Origin: Symbiodinium sp. CCMP2592
Lineage: Eukaryota > Sar > Dinophyceae > Suessiales > Symbiodiniaceae
Direction: 5' to 3'
Assembly (NCBI GenBank): GCA_905221615.1
Contig: CAJNDT010000962.1
Location: forward strand, 43,970 to 107,969
Length of the DNA: 64,000 bases
Shown here: positions 11,567 through 21,273 of the stretch, one piece after another
How positions within the stretch are numbered: position 1 is the stretch's first letter
How the letters are laid out: the number at the start of each line of letters is the position of its first letter
Position numbers and translations under genes: made by a program
The notes under the pieces: model-generated
Databases searched by the model: none
The model's input: only the letters and a program-made list of their open reading frames with translations
What the model was told of the DNA's origin: nothing

Positions 11567-12137
11567 AGTTTGGTTTCCTTTAATTATTATCCGATTTGGT
11601 TTGGTTTCCTTGAACTATTACCCGATTTGGTTTGGTTTCCTTGAATTTATATATGTTCGGCGATGGTTTCCTTGAATTTATATATGTTTGGCGATGGCTT
11701 CCTGGAATATATATATATATATATGTTTGGCGATGGCTTCCTGGAATTTACAGAAAATCAAGGAAACCATTTGGCAACCATTTGGCCGGACAGAATCAAT
11801 CACAATTTGGAAGTTGGCTCACGGCCGAAAGTGTGATTGGTTTTCTGGAGAATCGATCGCGTTTTGATATTGCAAAAATGAATCGATCACGTTTTGGCCA
11901 ACGGCCCAACACCGAGATTGTGATTGATTATTTTTTGCAATATATAATTGTGATTGGTTTTCTGGAGAATCGATCGCGTTTTCGAAGTTGGCCCAAGACG
12001 GAAAATGTGATTGATTTTTTGAGTTTTTGTTTGTGTTTCACTGATTCGGATTTGGATTTGGTTTGGTTTCCTTGAACTTTACCCGATTTGGTTTGGTTTC
12101 CTTGAATTTATATATGTTTGGAGATGGCTTCCTTGAT
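11567..12137. repeat. AT-rich complex tandem repeat island
   Basis: Short modules recur: gatttggtttggtttccttg (11604 on, and again near 12050 and 12087), tttatatatgttyggcgatgg (at least five variants) and gattggttttctggagaatc (near 11836 and 11953). The outer modules occur on both sides of the inner ones. The composition is far more AT-rich than its surroundings, and the island appears to interrupt the ORF beginning at 11450. Confidence 0.7.
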
Positions 12138-12436
12138 ATATTCAACATGAATTAGGCTTGGATTCACTCCATGTGCTGTGGAATGGAGGTGCCGCAAATA
12201 CCTTCCAAGTTGAAAAAACACTTCGTATATTAATTCCATGAAAGCAAACCAGTCAAATCCGGCAGGGTGGATCAGCAAAGTTAAAGATAACACTGAGGCT
12301 CCTGGACAACGAGCTCGCAGCAGCCATTAAGTCGGCATCGAACGGATTCAGCTGGGAGAGGTTCTCGAGGCATGAGGGAGACCCGTAAAAGGGAACCCTT
12401 CTAAACGATTCTAAACCTTGCTTCTGGATCCAGTCT
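12138..12436. other. Region without a recognisable gene
   Basis: Nothing recognisable on either strand. Confidence 0.35.
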
Positions 12437-12917
12437 TTGGTAGAAGTTCTTTTTTCATTATTGCCGTTTCCCCTTAAACCAAACTCTCAGGCCAAGGGGT
12501 GTGTGGTCAATGACCTCATCGCCCAATCGCAGTGTCGCACGACTCGAGCGTTGGAGAAGGCAAACAAAGCCGCCTTTACCTCGTGGAAGGAATTAGTTCT
12601 GTCGGACGAAGCCCAATACGAACAGGATTCATTGCAGTCACTTGATTGAATGCATCAGCAATTGCGTGAGAGTCCAGGGTCTAGCTCGTACGCACGGTGT
12701 GCACCTGAGGCGGACCGCAGACATGGAGAAGACAAGGAACAACATCGTGGAGCTGATGGAGGACACGAGCCGAATGTATAAAGGAATCCGCTTAACAAAG
12801 CCTCTAGTTAGGTCTGAAGTCAATTTGTTGCAGGAGGCGCACGAACGAGCATGGAAGAAAGTAGGCTTGCACATGACGGACGGACAATCTGCGCTTGTTC
12901 CACACCACTACGCGTGA
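12437..12917 (+). CDS. Two overlapping exon-like ORFs of unknown function
   Basis: 12437-12649 contains VVNDLIAQSQCRTTRALEKA. 12642-12917 contains ADMEKTRNNIVELMEDTSR and KPLVRSEVNLLQEAHERAW. The helical, charged composition looks like genuine protein. The family is not recognised, and the pieces may be the 3' part of the gene suggested at 9800-11566. Confidence 0.3.
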
Positions 12918-13145
12918 CATGGAGAGCACGGTATTGCCCTCGGTCCAGACATACATCAGGCAGGAAGCTGCCAGCGTAAATGTCGTGTGGTGCTCACTGC
13001 CGACTGCGGGAATCGTGACTGCAACGAAAACAAGTGGCATCCTCACGGCGATCACGAAGATCTTGGCCTCCAGCCCTGCGAACAGCATGGCAATTGTGGT
13101 GTTGCCCAATCGTGCGCAGAATTTGCTCACCGAGAGGCAATGCGG

Positions 13146-14392
<1,247 letters not shown>

Positions 14393-15433
14393 AGCTCAGC
14401 TCTGTCGCGCTATGGCGTTAGCAAGCCCCGAGCGCTGCTCCCGATCCACCCTGATCTGCGCAGCAATCATCTGCGTGGCCGACGAGTTGCTAAGCTGCAC
14501 CGTAGCTTCATAGAGCGAGCGGGCTAGCTCACCACGAAACGGATATTGCAATGCGAAGGCTACGCTCTCGCCTGACATGGAGTTGGTCACCGGTCGCAGC
14601 GGGTGAAATTTTGTCACCGAGTCGGGCTTTTTGACGCCCTCCAAAAGTGACGTGAGAGCAGCTTTCACTTCCGAGTGGGGCTGCGGTCCTTGTTGACAAT
14701 CTGGGTACGCTGTGCTGGGTCCCACGAGAGATAAGCCCACGTCCATGACGAGGAGCTGGAGTCAAGCCATCCAGCCTTGGTAAGGCGATCACGCACTGCC
14801 TGCTGATCTGGGTCCTCCAGCTTCTGTATACGATGCAGAAGAACCTTGAACACACACTCCATCAGCGTGTTGCGAAGGGTTGTGGTGATCTTGGCCGGCT
14901 GGTTTTTGCGAAGCTCACGCCATCCAAGCTGTGACTTGTAGATGTCGTTGACCAAGGATGCGTCCACACCGATGCGGAAGTGAATGATGAACGCCACCTC
15001 CTGCCGCATCAAGCCTAGCGCGTCCTCGTGACGCAGCACAATCTTTTGAAGCATTTGAACCTCGTTCCGAAGCTGCGCTACCTCCGAGGGCGAAGCATAT
15101 GAAGCGTACGACTGCCATCCATGCCACGAATCATGTGACTCCTGAGCTGGGTCTCCGCTTCCGCCTCCGAACCGCCACCGCCACCGCCACCACCTCCCTC
15201 GCGAGAGCGAAAGTGGCCTAGAAAGCTGCGCTGATTGCCACGATGGGGCCCTTGATTGGACTGGCCGAACTGTTCACGATCTCGTTTGGAATCTCCGCGT
15301 CCTTTGCCTGGCGCGCCTTTGTTGTTGTCACGTCTCTGCCACTTGGTATCTCGGTATCTCGTTCATCTTCATGTGGCGCGGAGAATGCCGGCCCCGTTAG
15401 GCGCATAAGAGGCGAGAAAATCAAATGATGCAA
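14393..15433 (-). pseudogene. Retroelement-associated ORF1-like protein (Gly-rich linker, VLRHEDALGLMRQE domain), frameshifted
   Basis: Read on the minus strand, a basic N-terminus (DTKWQRRDNNKGAPGKGRG near 15340) leads to a poly-Gly tract near 15170-15200. A domain with VAQLRNEVQMLQKIVLRHED (near 15060) and W..LRKNQPAKITTTLRNTL follows, and the end is KFHPLRPVTNSMSGESVAF to about 14396. I recall similar proteins in dinoflagellate LINE-associated reading frames; the role is unknown. At least two frame breaks are needed (in the Gly tract and near 14680), so it is decayed. It lies just downstream of the LINE-USP ORF2 in the same orientation, which suggests either a third ORF of that LINE or the 5' ORF of a neighbouring tandem copy. 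Confidence 0.55.
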
Positions 15434-15483
15434 ACTCCTCGGCCTCAGTCAACATAACACCTAAGGGTCAGCAAGGTGCTGCG

Positions 15484-18400
15484 CTACTGTCCGGATTGAG
15501 CCACTCGTGTAAGCACCAGAATGTATGAGCCACGGAGATGCTGTGATTGCAAAGCCGTGCGATGAGAACAGACATGATCATTGGTATAAAACCAGCAGCC
15601 ATCGGCCTGAAGCAAGGCGCGGTAGTGCCCTGTATGAGGAGACCGGCCTAGGTGAACAATGATGGAGGTGACAGAGTAGCGCACCCAGGTAACCGACAGC
15701 GAATCCGCTGAAACAAACGAGGGGATATCAAGGGCTTGTGGAATGTTAATAGGATGCGCAAGCTTACGATAACCCGGGTACCGGCCAAGCTGAATGCACA
15801 ACACTGGAGGGCTGGCGCTTAGCGCATGGGTAAAATGCTGCACATGCCAGTCCTGAATCGACTGCTGCAAATTTGAACCGGAACGAGAAAGGTCTAGGGT
15901 GATAAGTAAACCACGGTCCCGCACTTGTACCCCTTCGTGTTGCAGCCTGGACTGCCACGCTTCATGCATGAGAAACTGAAGCAATAGCGTGAGATACTCA
16001 GCGGCATCCTGCTGACGTATGCCGAAAAACCAAGTGGGCGTGAGTGCTACCAGTTCGGCCTGAGCTGCAATGTGAAGAGAATGAGAGGCAGAGCCGTGCT
16101 CCTGACAAATGCGAAGCACGTCATCAAGGGCACTCGGTATGGGCAGCACGTGTAGGGCGTGGCCCAACGCTAGAATGCTAGCATTGATGTAGCACTGAGT
16201 GTGCGGATTTGCCAACCTTATACGACCGGCCCAAGAACTACAAACAAGACAACCGGATTCAATCGCATTTAAGGCGGGGTAACCTAGGGGAGTAGAGATA
16301 GCACCAGCGTGCCGGCTGAAGATGCTAGGGATGCTAGGGTCACGAGGGGCAGGACTAGTGTTTGTGACTGTACCGGGGCTCCGCGTGGTTGGAGCTGCAG
16401 CCGCAGCCGTATGCGAACCTCGCGAGGTGCTGCTACTCGTTTGGGGCTGACTAGAAGCTTGAAAGGCTTTAGCCAGGGGCTGCGATGCAGGATTGTATGT
16501 TGTGTACGCAGCTGTACGCTCAGATTGGCGCTGGCCTGGGCCCGCTTCCTTCTGGAGCTCGCCCAGCGTGCAGCGCTTGCGATGCAGAATCCTGACAGCA
16601 AGCAGTTGAAACATGGCCGGGCATTGCGCCGAATGGGCTTTGGGGTCTTTGGCTGTGCTGGAGCAGTATTGGCATGGGACGCTAAAGGTGGCACATAGGC
16701 TTCTGGCGTGACTACGAGCTTCTACCTCTGCAAGCTGCCAGGCAAGAGCATGAGTCTTGCGCCAGTGGTCCTTAATGCGGCTTGCATCCTGGAGGCGTTG
16801 CCCGCAGAGAGCGCACGCAGTGGTGTATTGACGAACCGTGGGCACCTGCTTGATAACAGATGGGAGGCACTGCCGGTGCTCGGGCCCATAGAAGAGCAAG
16901 GCAGAGCTACTGGAGATGCCTACTGGTGGGATCGGGGGGTCAATGAGCTCGTTCTCAACAACAGACTGAAAAATGGCCTCAATGTTAAACCCTCTACCAA
17001 CTCCAGCTTTGATGACCGGGCACATGCCACAGGTGATATGCTGTTCAAGAACCTGCCAGCTGTGATGCACAACACGGCAGAAGCGGCAACGCGGTACACC
17101 ATGAAGAGCATGTAAATGACGTTTGAACGCAACCTTTGCAGTCTGATTGATCTCGGGATGTTTGGAATTAATGTGCATGACCAGATTGTGGCTCCCCGCA
17201 AATGACTGACCACAGACAGAACACTCTGCAATGGCGGTGGCGCTAGCACAAAGCCGAACAAGCGAAGTTGTAGGGGTTCCGGAACTGCATTCAATGGCAA
17301 CATCAAGACTCTCAATGACTTCCTGCGCACGCTTGAGCTCGTGGTGTTTGAGGGAGGGGGATCGGCCTGTGTCAGACTCGATGGCACGCAGCTGCGCTGC
17401 GGCGCGCTTGCGGAGATCATCCTGAGGGGCGATGCCCGCACGTTGTAGTACGGAGTGATTGGTGACTCCTTCCTGATACACGCGCAGAACTTTACACAGA
17501 TGCTGGCACAGCTTGGACTGAATCACCCTGTAGCTGGCTTTCGTGAAACCGACCCCGGCAAGACCGTAAACTAGGCAGCTATGCACACAAGCTGTATATA
17601 CCCGCTGACGCTGTCTGTCCGAAAGGGGACCATTGGTGCGAAGTACTTTGTGTAAGCGCGCAAAGTTAGCATCAGCCTTGCTGGCACGGAACATGGCACT
17701 TTGGAGCTCAAAATGGTGATAGCTTAGAATGACCCCAAGGTACTCCAGAGTTTCCCCCAAAGGAATATGCAGGTCCGCAGGCTCCTGGCGCAATCGGAGG
17801 CACAGCATGCCGTCACGCCAGCAGAAGTGTCTGCGCTGTGCTCGGTGAGAACCCAAACCTTTCAGCGCACAGACCGCAGAGGACTTACTAAAGTTGATCC
17901 GCATCCCAAGACGGGTGAGAGTTTGGATGATTGTTGTCAGCTGCCCGACTGCAACATCGAGCTCGGCGACATTGTTGATGCTCCAAAAGCAGTGTGTGTC
18001 GTCCGAAAACAAAGTCAAATGAGATTGGCTCCAACCCGACCCCAGGACCGCATCAATGCACTTGCACACTCTTACAGACCAAGCCGCGAAGATATATGGC
18101 GCAATGGGACATCCTTGACGCAGCCCGCGCGACATGGCAACGACTTCGCAGGAAGAACCATGCAAAATGACGCACTGTGTTGAGGCATGAAGGTGAACAA
18201 TCAGCCTACATAAAATGTCATCAACTCCTGCGTCACACAGCGACTGGTAAATCTCTGAGTACGGCAAAGTGTCAAATGCCTTGGCCAAGTCCAGGTTGGC
18301 CATGAGGCCACCGACAAGCTCAGTCCTATGCCTACCGGAAAGCTTCGAAGTAAGATCTGTCTTGAGCGACTCAAGCTGACGCCGCATCTGGGCGCAGTGT

Positions 18401-19683
18401 CCTGAAGAGCGAAGTATGGCATCATGTGTAGAGACCCCAGCTCTGTACGCGTACTGCGGAGTGTGCAGTAGTGCAGACATGATGGGGGCCCGGATGTGCT
18501 CTTTGATGATGTGAAGGAGAGCTTTCTGATCCCCGGACATTAGTCCGATGGTGCGCAAGTTAGACGGGCAGGAGGGGCACTTGTTAGGCTTTGGTAGCCA
18601 AGCAATCTGTACCGAGACCCATTCAACTGGAATGACGGGAGATTCGGCACCAATGCTGCGAGCCACGACTCCCTCTAACGCACTACTGAGCTCTTTAGCC
18701 TGGTCCTTCCAGCTAGCCAGTGGTGGCGTGAAAACAGGGACAGCCTTATTCCGAGGAATAACCCTGAAGGCCTCGAGCCATCGCGCAGCCGAAAAGAGCT
18801 CTGTCGGCACGGGAAGAAGCTGGGGAAGGGTCCAGGCTTGACCTTTAAACAGGGATGCCGCGTAGTTGGCGAGGATTTTGCATTCCCCGCGCTGATCTAC
18901 GAGTCCACCCTGATCATCACGGAGCCTTATGCGTTGGGCATTGGTTTTCGGGCTAAGGAGCTTGACAAACCGGTAGAACCCGCCAGCCAATTTCTGTGCC
19001 GCCGCATCCTCTGCTTGCTGGAGGACTGCTAAAATACGGGCACGTTTAGCCTGGCGCAATCTGCGGTCTACGTCCCGCTTTGCAGCTTTAAGTCGCGCAC
19101 TCAAGTGCCAAGCAAGGAGAATGCCACGCGCATCTCGCCAGCGAAGCTTGCTCACACGTCTGCGGAGTTGCCAGAAACCGTGGATATGCTGGTCTACATT
19201 CGCTCGCTGCGGCATGCTTGGTCGAGGGTCTGGCCTGGCTGAGCTAGACTGCAGCGCTACGTGCAAGGGCTTGAGCAGACCCTCAGCGTATCCAAGGCTG
19301 TCTTGGGCGGCTCGTATGGCATCATCTTTGACGCTCCTGGAGAGTGCCCAAGGTTTCCAGGAGGGGCGCAAACTGGCAACAAGAGGCTTGTGTCCCGCTG
19401 AACGCCACCCAGCTAGTAGAGACTCGTAGGGTCTACAGGTCTTCGCCCATCCATCCGCCAAGGGCACCCGTGTCGCTATGAAATCAATTTGCGACCTGCC
19501 TTTAGGATGTTGATACGTGGCTGTCGGCCGACTCCAGCTGTTGAGGATGCAGAGTTGATGCGCTTGCAGAATCTGCATGAAGAGCGCCCTATCTTGCTTG
19601 GCAGCCTCTGTCTGTGGACCCGGGAGAACACCAGTGCCGACGAGCCTGGCAAGAGGCGTCACGCTGCAATTCATATCACCTCC
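15484..19683 (-). CDS. LINE-USP ORF2, main part: endonuclease C-terminus, RT, C2H2 fingers, USP deubiquitinase domain
   Basis: In order on the minus strand. The endonuclease C-terminal half has LGGDMNC (19680), QIDFIATR and GHKPLVASL. The reverse transcriptase has LDLAKAFDTL (near 18290), SRGLRQGCPIAP (near 18110) and TLFSDD (near 18000, in place of the usual YADD). C2H2 fingers include CSVCGQSFAGSHNLVMHINS (near 17220) and CALCGQRLQDASRIKDHW (near 16790). The C-terminal 350 residues form a peptidase C19 domain: Cys box NPHTQCYINASILAL (Cys codon near 16193), QQDAAEYL (near 16000), and His box SPHTGHYRALL followed by WFYTNDH (15,575-15,640). The catalytic Cys, His and Asn/Asp positions are all present. 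The ORF stays open upstream into antisense copia sequence to 20127, but those first ~148 codons are fortuitous; the LINE part begins at 19683. No RNase H domain is seen. Confidence 0.88.
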   Translation of the reverse strand, partial: GGDMNCSVTPLARLVGTGVLPGPQTEAAKQDRALFMQILQAHQLCILNSWSRPTATYQHPKGRSQIDFIATRVPLADGWAKTCRPYESLLAGWRSAGHKPLVASLRPSWKPWALSRSVKDDAIRAAQDSLGYAEGLLKPLHVALQSSSARPDPRPSMPQRANVDQHIHGFWQLRRRVSKLRWRDARGILLAWHLSARLKAAKRDVDRRLRQAKRARILAVLQQAEDAAAQKLAGGFYRFVKLLSPKTNAQRIRLRDDQGGLVDQRGECKILANYAASLFKGQAWTLPQLLPVPTELFSAARWLEAFRVIPRNKAVPVFTPPLASWKDQAKELSSALEGVVARSIGAESPVIPVEWVSVQIAWLPKPNKCPSCPSNLRTIGLMSGDQKALLHIIKEHIRAPIMSALLHTPQYAYRAGVSTHDAILRSSGHCAQMRRQLESLKTDLTSKLSGRHRTELVGGLMANLDLAKAFDTLPYSEIYQSLCDAGVDDILCRLIVHLHASTQCVILHGSSCEVVAMSRGLRQGCPIAPYIFAAWSVRVCKCIDAVLGSGWSQSHLTLFSDDTHCFWSINNVAELDVAVGQLTTIIQTLTRLGMRINFSKSSAVCALKGLGSHRAQRRHFCWRDGMLCLRLRQEPADLHIPLGETLEYLGVILSYHHFELQSAMFRASKADANFARLHKVLRTNGPLSDRQRQRVYTACVHSCLVYGLAGVGFTKASYRVIQSKLCQHLCKVLRVYQEGVTNHSVLQRAGIAPQDDLRKRAAAQLRAIESDTGRSPSLKHHELKRAQEVIESLDVAIECSSGTPTTSLVRLCASATAIAECSVCGQSFAGSHNLVMHINSKHPEINQTAKVAFKRHLHALHGVPRCRFCRVVHHSWQVLEQHITCGMCPVIKAGVGRGFNIEAIFQSVVENELIDPPIPPVGISSSSALLFYGPEHRQCLPSVIKQVPTVRQYTTACALCGQRLQDASRIKDHWRKTHALAWQLAEVEARSHARSLCATFSVPCQYCSSTAKDPKAHSAQCPAMFQLLAVRILHRKRCTLGELQKEAGPGQRQSERTAAYTTYNPASQPLAKAFQASSQPQTSSSTSRGSHTAAAAAPTTRSPGTVTNTSPAPRDPSIPSIFSRHAGAISTPLGYPALNAIESGCLVCSSWAGRIRLANPHTQCYINASILALGHALHVLPIPSALDDVLRICQEHGSASHSLHIAAQAELVALTPTWFFGIRQQDAAEYLTLLLQFLMHEAWQSRLQHEGVQVRDRGLLITLDLSRSGSNLQQSIQDWHVQHFTHALSASPPVLCIQLGRYPGYRKLAHPINIPQALDIPSFVSADSLSVTWVRYSVTSIIVHLGRSPHTGHYRALLQADGCWFYTNDHVCSHRTALQSQHLRGSYILVLTRVAQSGQ

Positions 19684-19688
19684 TAAGA
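19684..19688 (+). other. Copia target-site duplication, left copy (TAAGA)
   Basis: TAAGA directly precedes the TG of the 5' LTR and is repeated at 52135-52139. Confidence 0.92.
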
Positions 19689-19841
19689 TGCTAAAGTTTG
19701 TACCCACTTGTGTACCACGGTGTATGCTGCCATACTGAACTAATTTGCATGCTGTATGTTTTGTTTTGCTCCACTGTAGTTTAGAGCCCAATCTGAATTG
19801 AATGACTCCGCAGGCGTGTGAATCAGAGGAAAATCTTAGCA
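19689..19841 (+). repeat. Copia 5' LTR (153 bp)
   Basis: Starts TGCTAAAGTTTGTACCC and ends AATCTTAGCA. Every base matches the 3' LTR by eye. It should hold the element promoter, but no clear TATA-like signal was identified. Confidence 0.93.
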
Positions 19842-19859
19842 TGGTAGCGGAGCAGCTGG
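19842..19859 (+). promoter_or_regulatory. Candidate primer-binding site
   Basis: The sequence immediately after the LTR, TGGTAGCGGAGCAGCTGG, begins with TGGTAGC, as expected for a site complementary to the 3' end of an initiator-Met-type tRNA. The match beyond the first seven bases is not verified. Confidence 0.55.
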
Positions 19860-20109
19860 TAAGCCACTCCTGTGTGTTTGGCGAACCGCTGCTCGGGGCA
19901 GGACCCAGACCCCAGGGTAGTGGTAGTGAAAAGGGCATTGACACGTCACGGCTAGGTTCTTGGGTTCTCGGTGTGGAGGAGGCCGTTCGGAACCAGCTGT
20001 GTGCCATTGTCCAGGTTGGAACAGTGATCCAGGATTGTTTGGTGTGCATTTTCGGTGAAGTAAGCGCGGCGGGTAGCTGCAGACGTCGGGGCCGACCGAC
20101 AGTAGTGCC

Positions 20110-21273
20110 ATGGAGCATGATGCACAAGCAGCTGCACAGGCGCTAGCGCAAGCGCAAGCGCAGGCAGCTGCGATCCCGATGCCGGAGATCGATGATGATG
20201 GGCCCGAGTTGCAAGCAGCCCAGCAGAACCCTTTTAGTCCCGCGGCAAGCCCTAGCAACATGGGTATGGCACTTGAAGCAATGCTTAATCGAATGGCGTC
20301 CATGGTGGAAGCATCGACAAATGCCGCTTCAATTGCTGCCACAGCTGTGCAGTCAATGCACAATGCACAGAACATGTCAGGTGGCAGAGCTGGACTTGAA
20401 GGGCGTGACTTGCTTAAAATCCTCCCTAAGCCCGAGCCCTTTAAGGTTGACAAGGCCGAGGATGAGCATAGTCGCTGGCATAGTTGGTACTGGGTATTTA
20501 GACAGTTCTTGGTGGCAGTAGATCAAAACTTCGATGCTGAAATTTCTGAAGTAGAGCGATCCTTGAACACCCCAGTCTTGATTGTCAGTGCAGAGCAGCA
20601 AGCCAGGAGCTTTCAGCTGTATGCTCTCTTGAGTACCCTGATCAAGGGAAGGGCCTTCCAGACGGTGAAGCAGATCAGCCAGCAGCAGGGCTATGAAGCC
20701 TTGAGGATGCTGCTGTTGCAATTTCAGCCGCCCAGCAAAGTGAGGTCCTTGGGGATCCTTAGTGCGCTCACACAGATAAAAGGGTTCAACCCTAGGGAGC
20801 CTTATTTGCCACAAGTGTTGGAGTTGGAACGCGCTTTTGAGCAGTATTCCCTTGCCAGTGGCGAAGACGTGCAGCCTAGCCTCAAGAGTGCCTTGCTTTT
20901 GCGTTCGTTGTCAGGGGTGATGCGCCAACACATTTGTGCGTCGCTTCCTGAGGATGCTTCTTATGCTGTGCTGAGAGAAGCGGTCCTTCGCTACGAGCGT
21001 GTGCAGTTCAAGTGGGGTGCCGGGAATGTGTTTGCACAAGATAGCATGCTTCTTGGAAACAAGCATCATCAGGATGATGGCACCCAAATGGAGATAGATC
21101 GTCTTCAGATGAAAGGAAAAGGCAAAGGAGATGGAAAGGCCAAAGGCAAGGAAGGCAAAGGCGGCAAAGGTTATGGTGGCAAGGACAAAGGCAAAGGAGG
21201 TGGCAAAGGAAAAGGATGGGGCGCACAGGACTGGAAAGGGCATCAGAAAGGAGCGAAAGGAAAGGATCCCTAA
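20110..21273 (+). CDS. Copia gag (capsid region)
   Basis: This 387-codon ORF starts at an ATG 268 bp after the LTR. It has an Ala/Gln-rich N-terminus and then a helical capsid-like core (LLKILPKPEPFKVD, WHSWYWVFRQFLVAVD, LLLQFQPPSKVRSLGILSAL, YLPQVLELERAFEQY) typical of copia-type gag. It ends in a Gly/Lys-rich, nucleic-acid-binding-like tail and terminates at TAA just before the zinc knuckle, which lies in the +1 frame. Gag packages element RNA into particles. The tail repeats continue in the +1 frame, showing that the two ORFs are one protein by origin. Confidence 0.85.
   Translation: MEHDAQAAAQALAQAQAQAAAIPMPEIDDDGPELQAAQQNPFSPAASPSNMGMALEAMLNRMASMVEASTNAASIAATAVQSMHNAQNMSGGRAGLEGRDLLKILPKPEPFKVDKAEDEHSRWHSWYWVFRQFLVAVDQNFDAEISEVERSLNTPVLIVSAEQQARSFQLYALLSTLIKGRAFQTVKQISQQQGYEALRMLLLQFQPPSKVRSLGILSALTQIKGFNPREPYLPQVLELERAFEQYSLASGEDVQPSLKSALLLRSLSGVMRQHICASLPEDASYAVLREAVLRYERVQFKWGAGNVFAQDSMLLGNKHHQDDGTQMEIDRLQMKGKGKGDGKAKGKEGKGGKGYGGKDKGKGGGKGKGWGAQDWKGHQKGAKGKDP
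21268..21273 (+). promoter_or_regulatory. Candidate +1 frameshift site, CCC-UAA
   Basis: The gag frame ends ...GAT CCC TAA. A +1 slip of the proline tRNA from CCC to CCU continues as AAG GGA GCC AAG in the pol frame. A slippery codon followed by a slow stop codon is the layout of known +1 sites such as antizyme. The alternative is a simple one-base mutation. Confidence 0.5.

Noticed and set aside
19684..20127. Minus-strand ORF start at 20127 that runs through the copia 5' end and LTR into LINE-USP ORF2
   Set aside because: The first ~148 codons are antisense copia and LTR sequence that happens to be open. The true LINE sequence starts at 19683, and its native upstream part is at 52135-52320 and 62326-62736.
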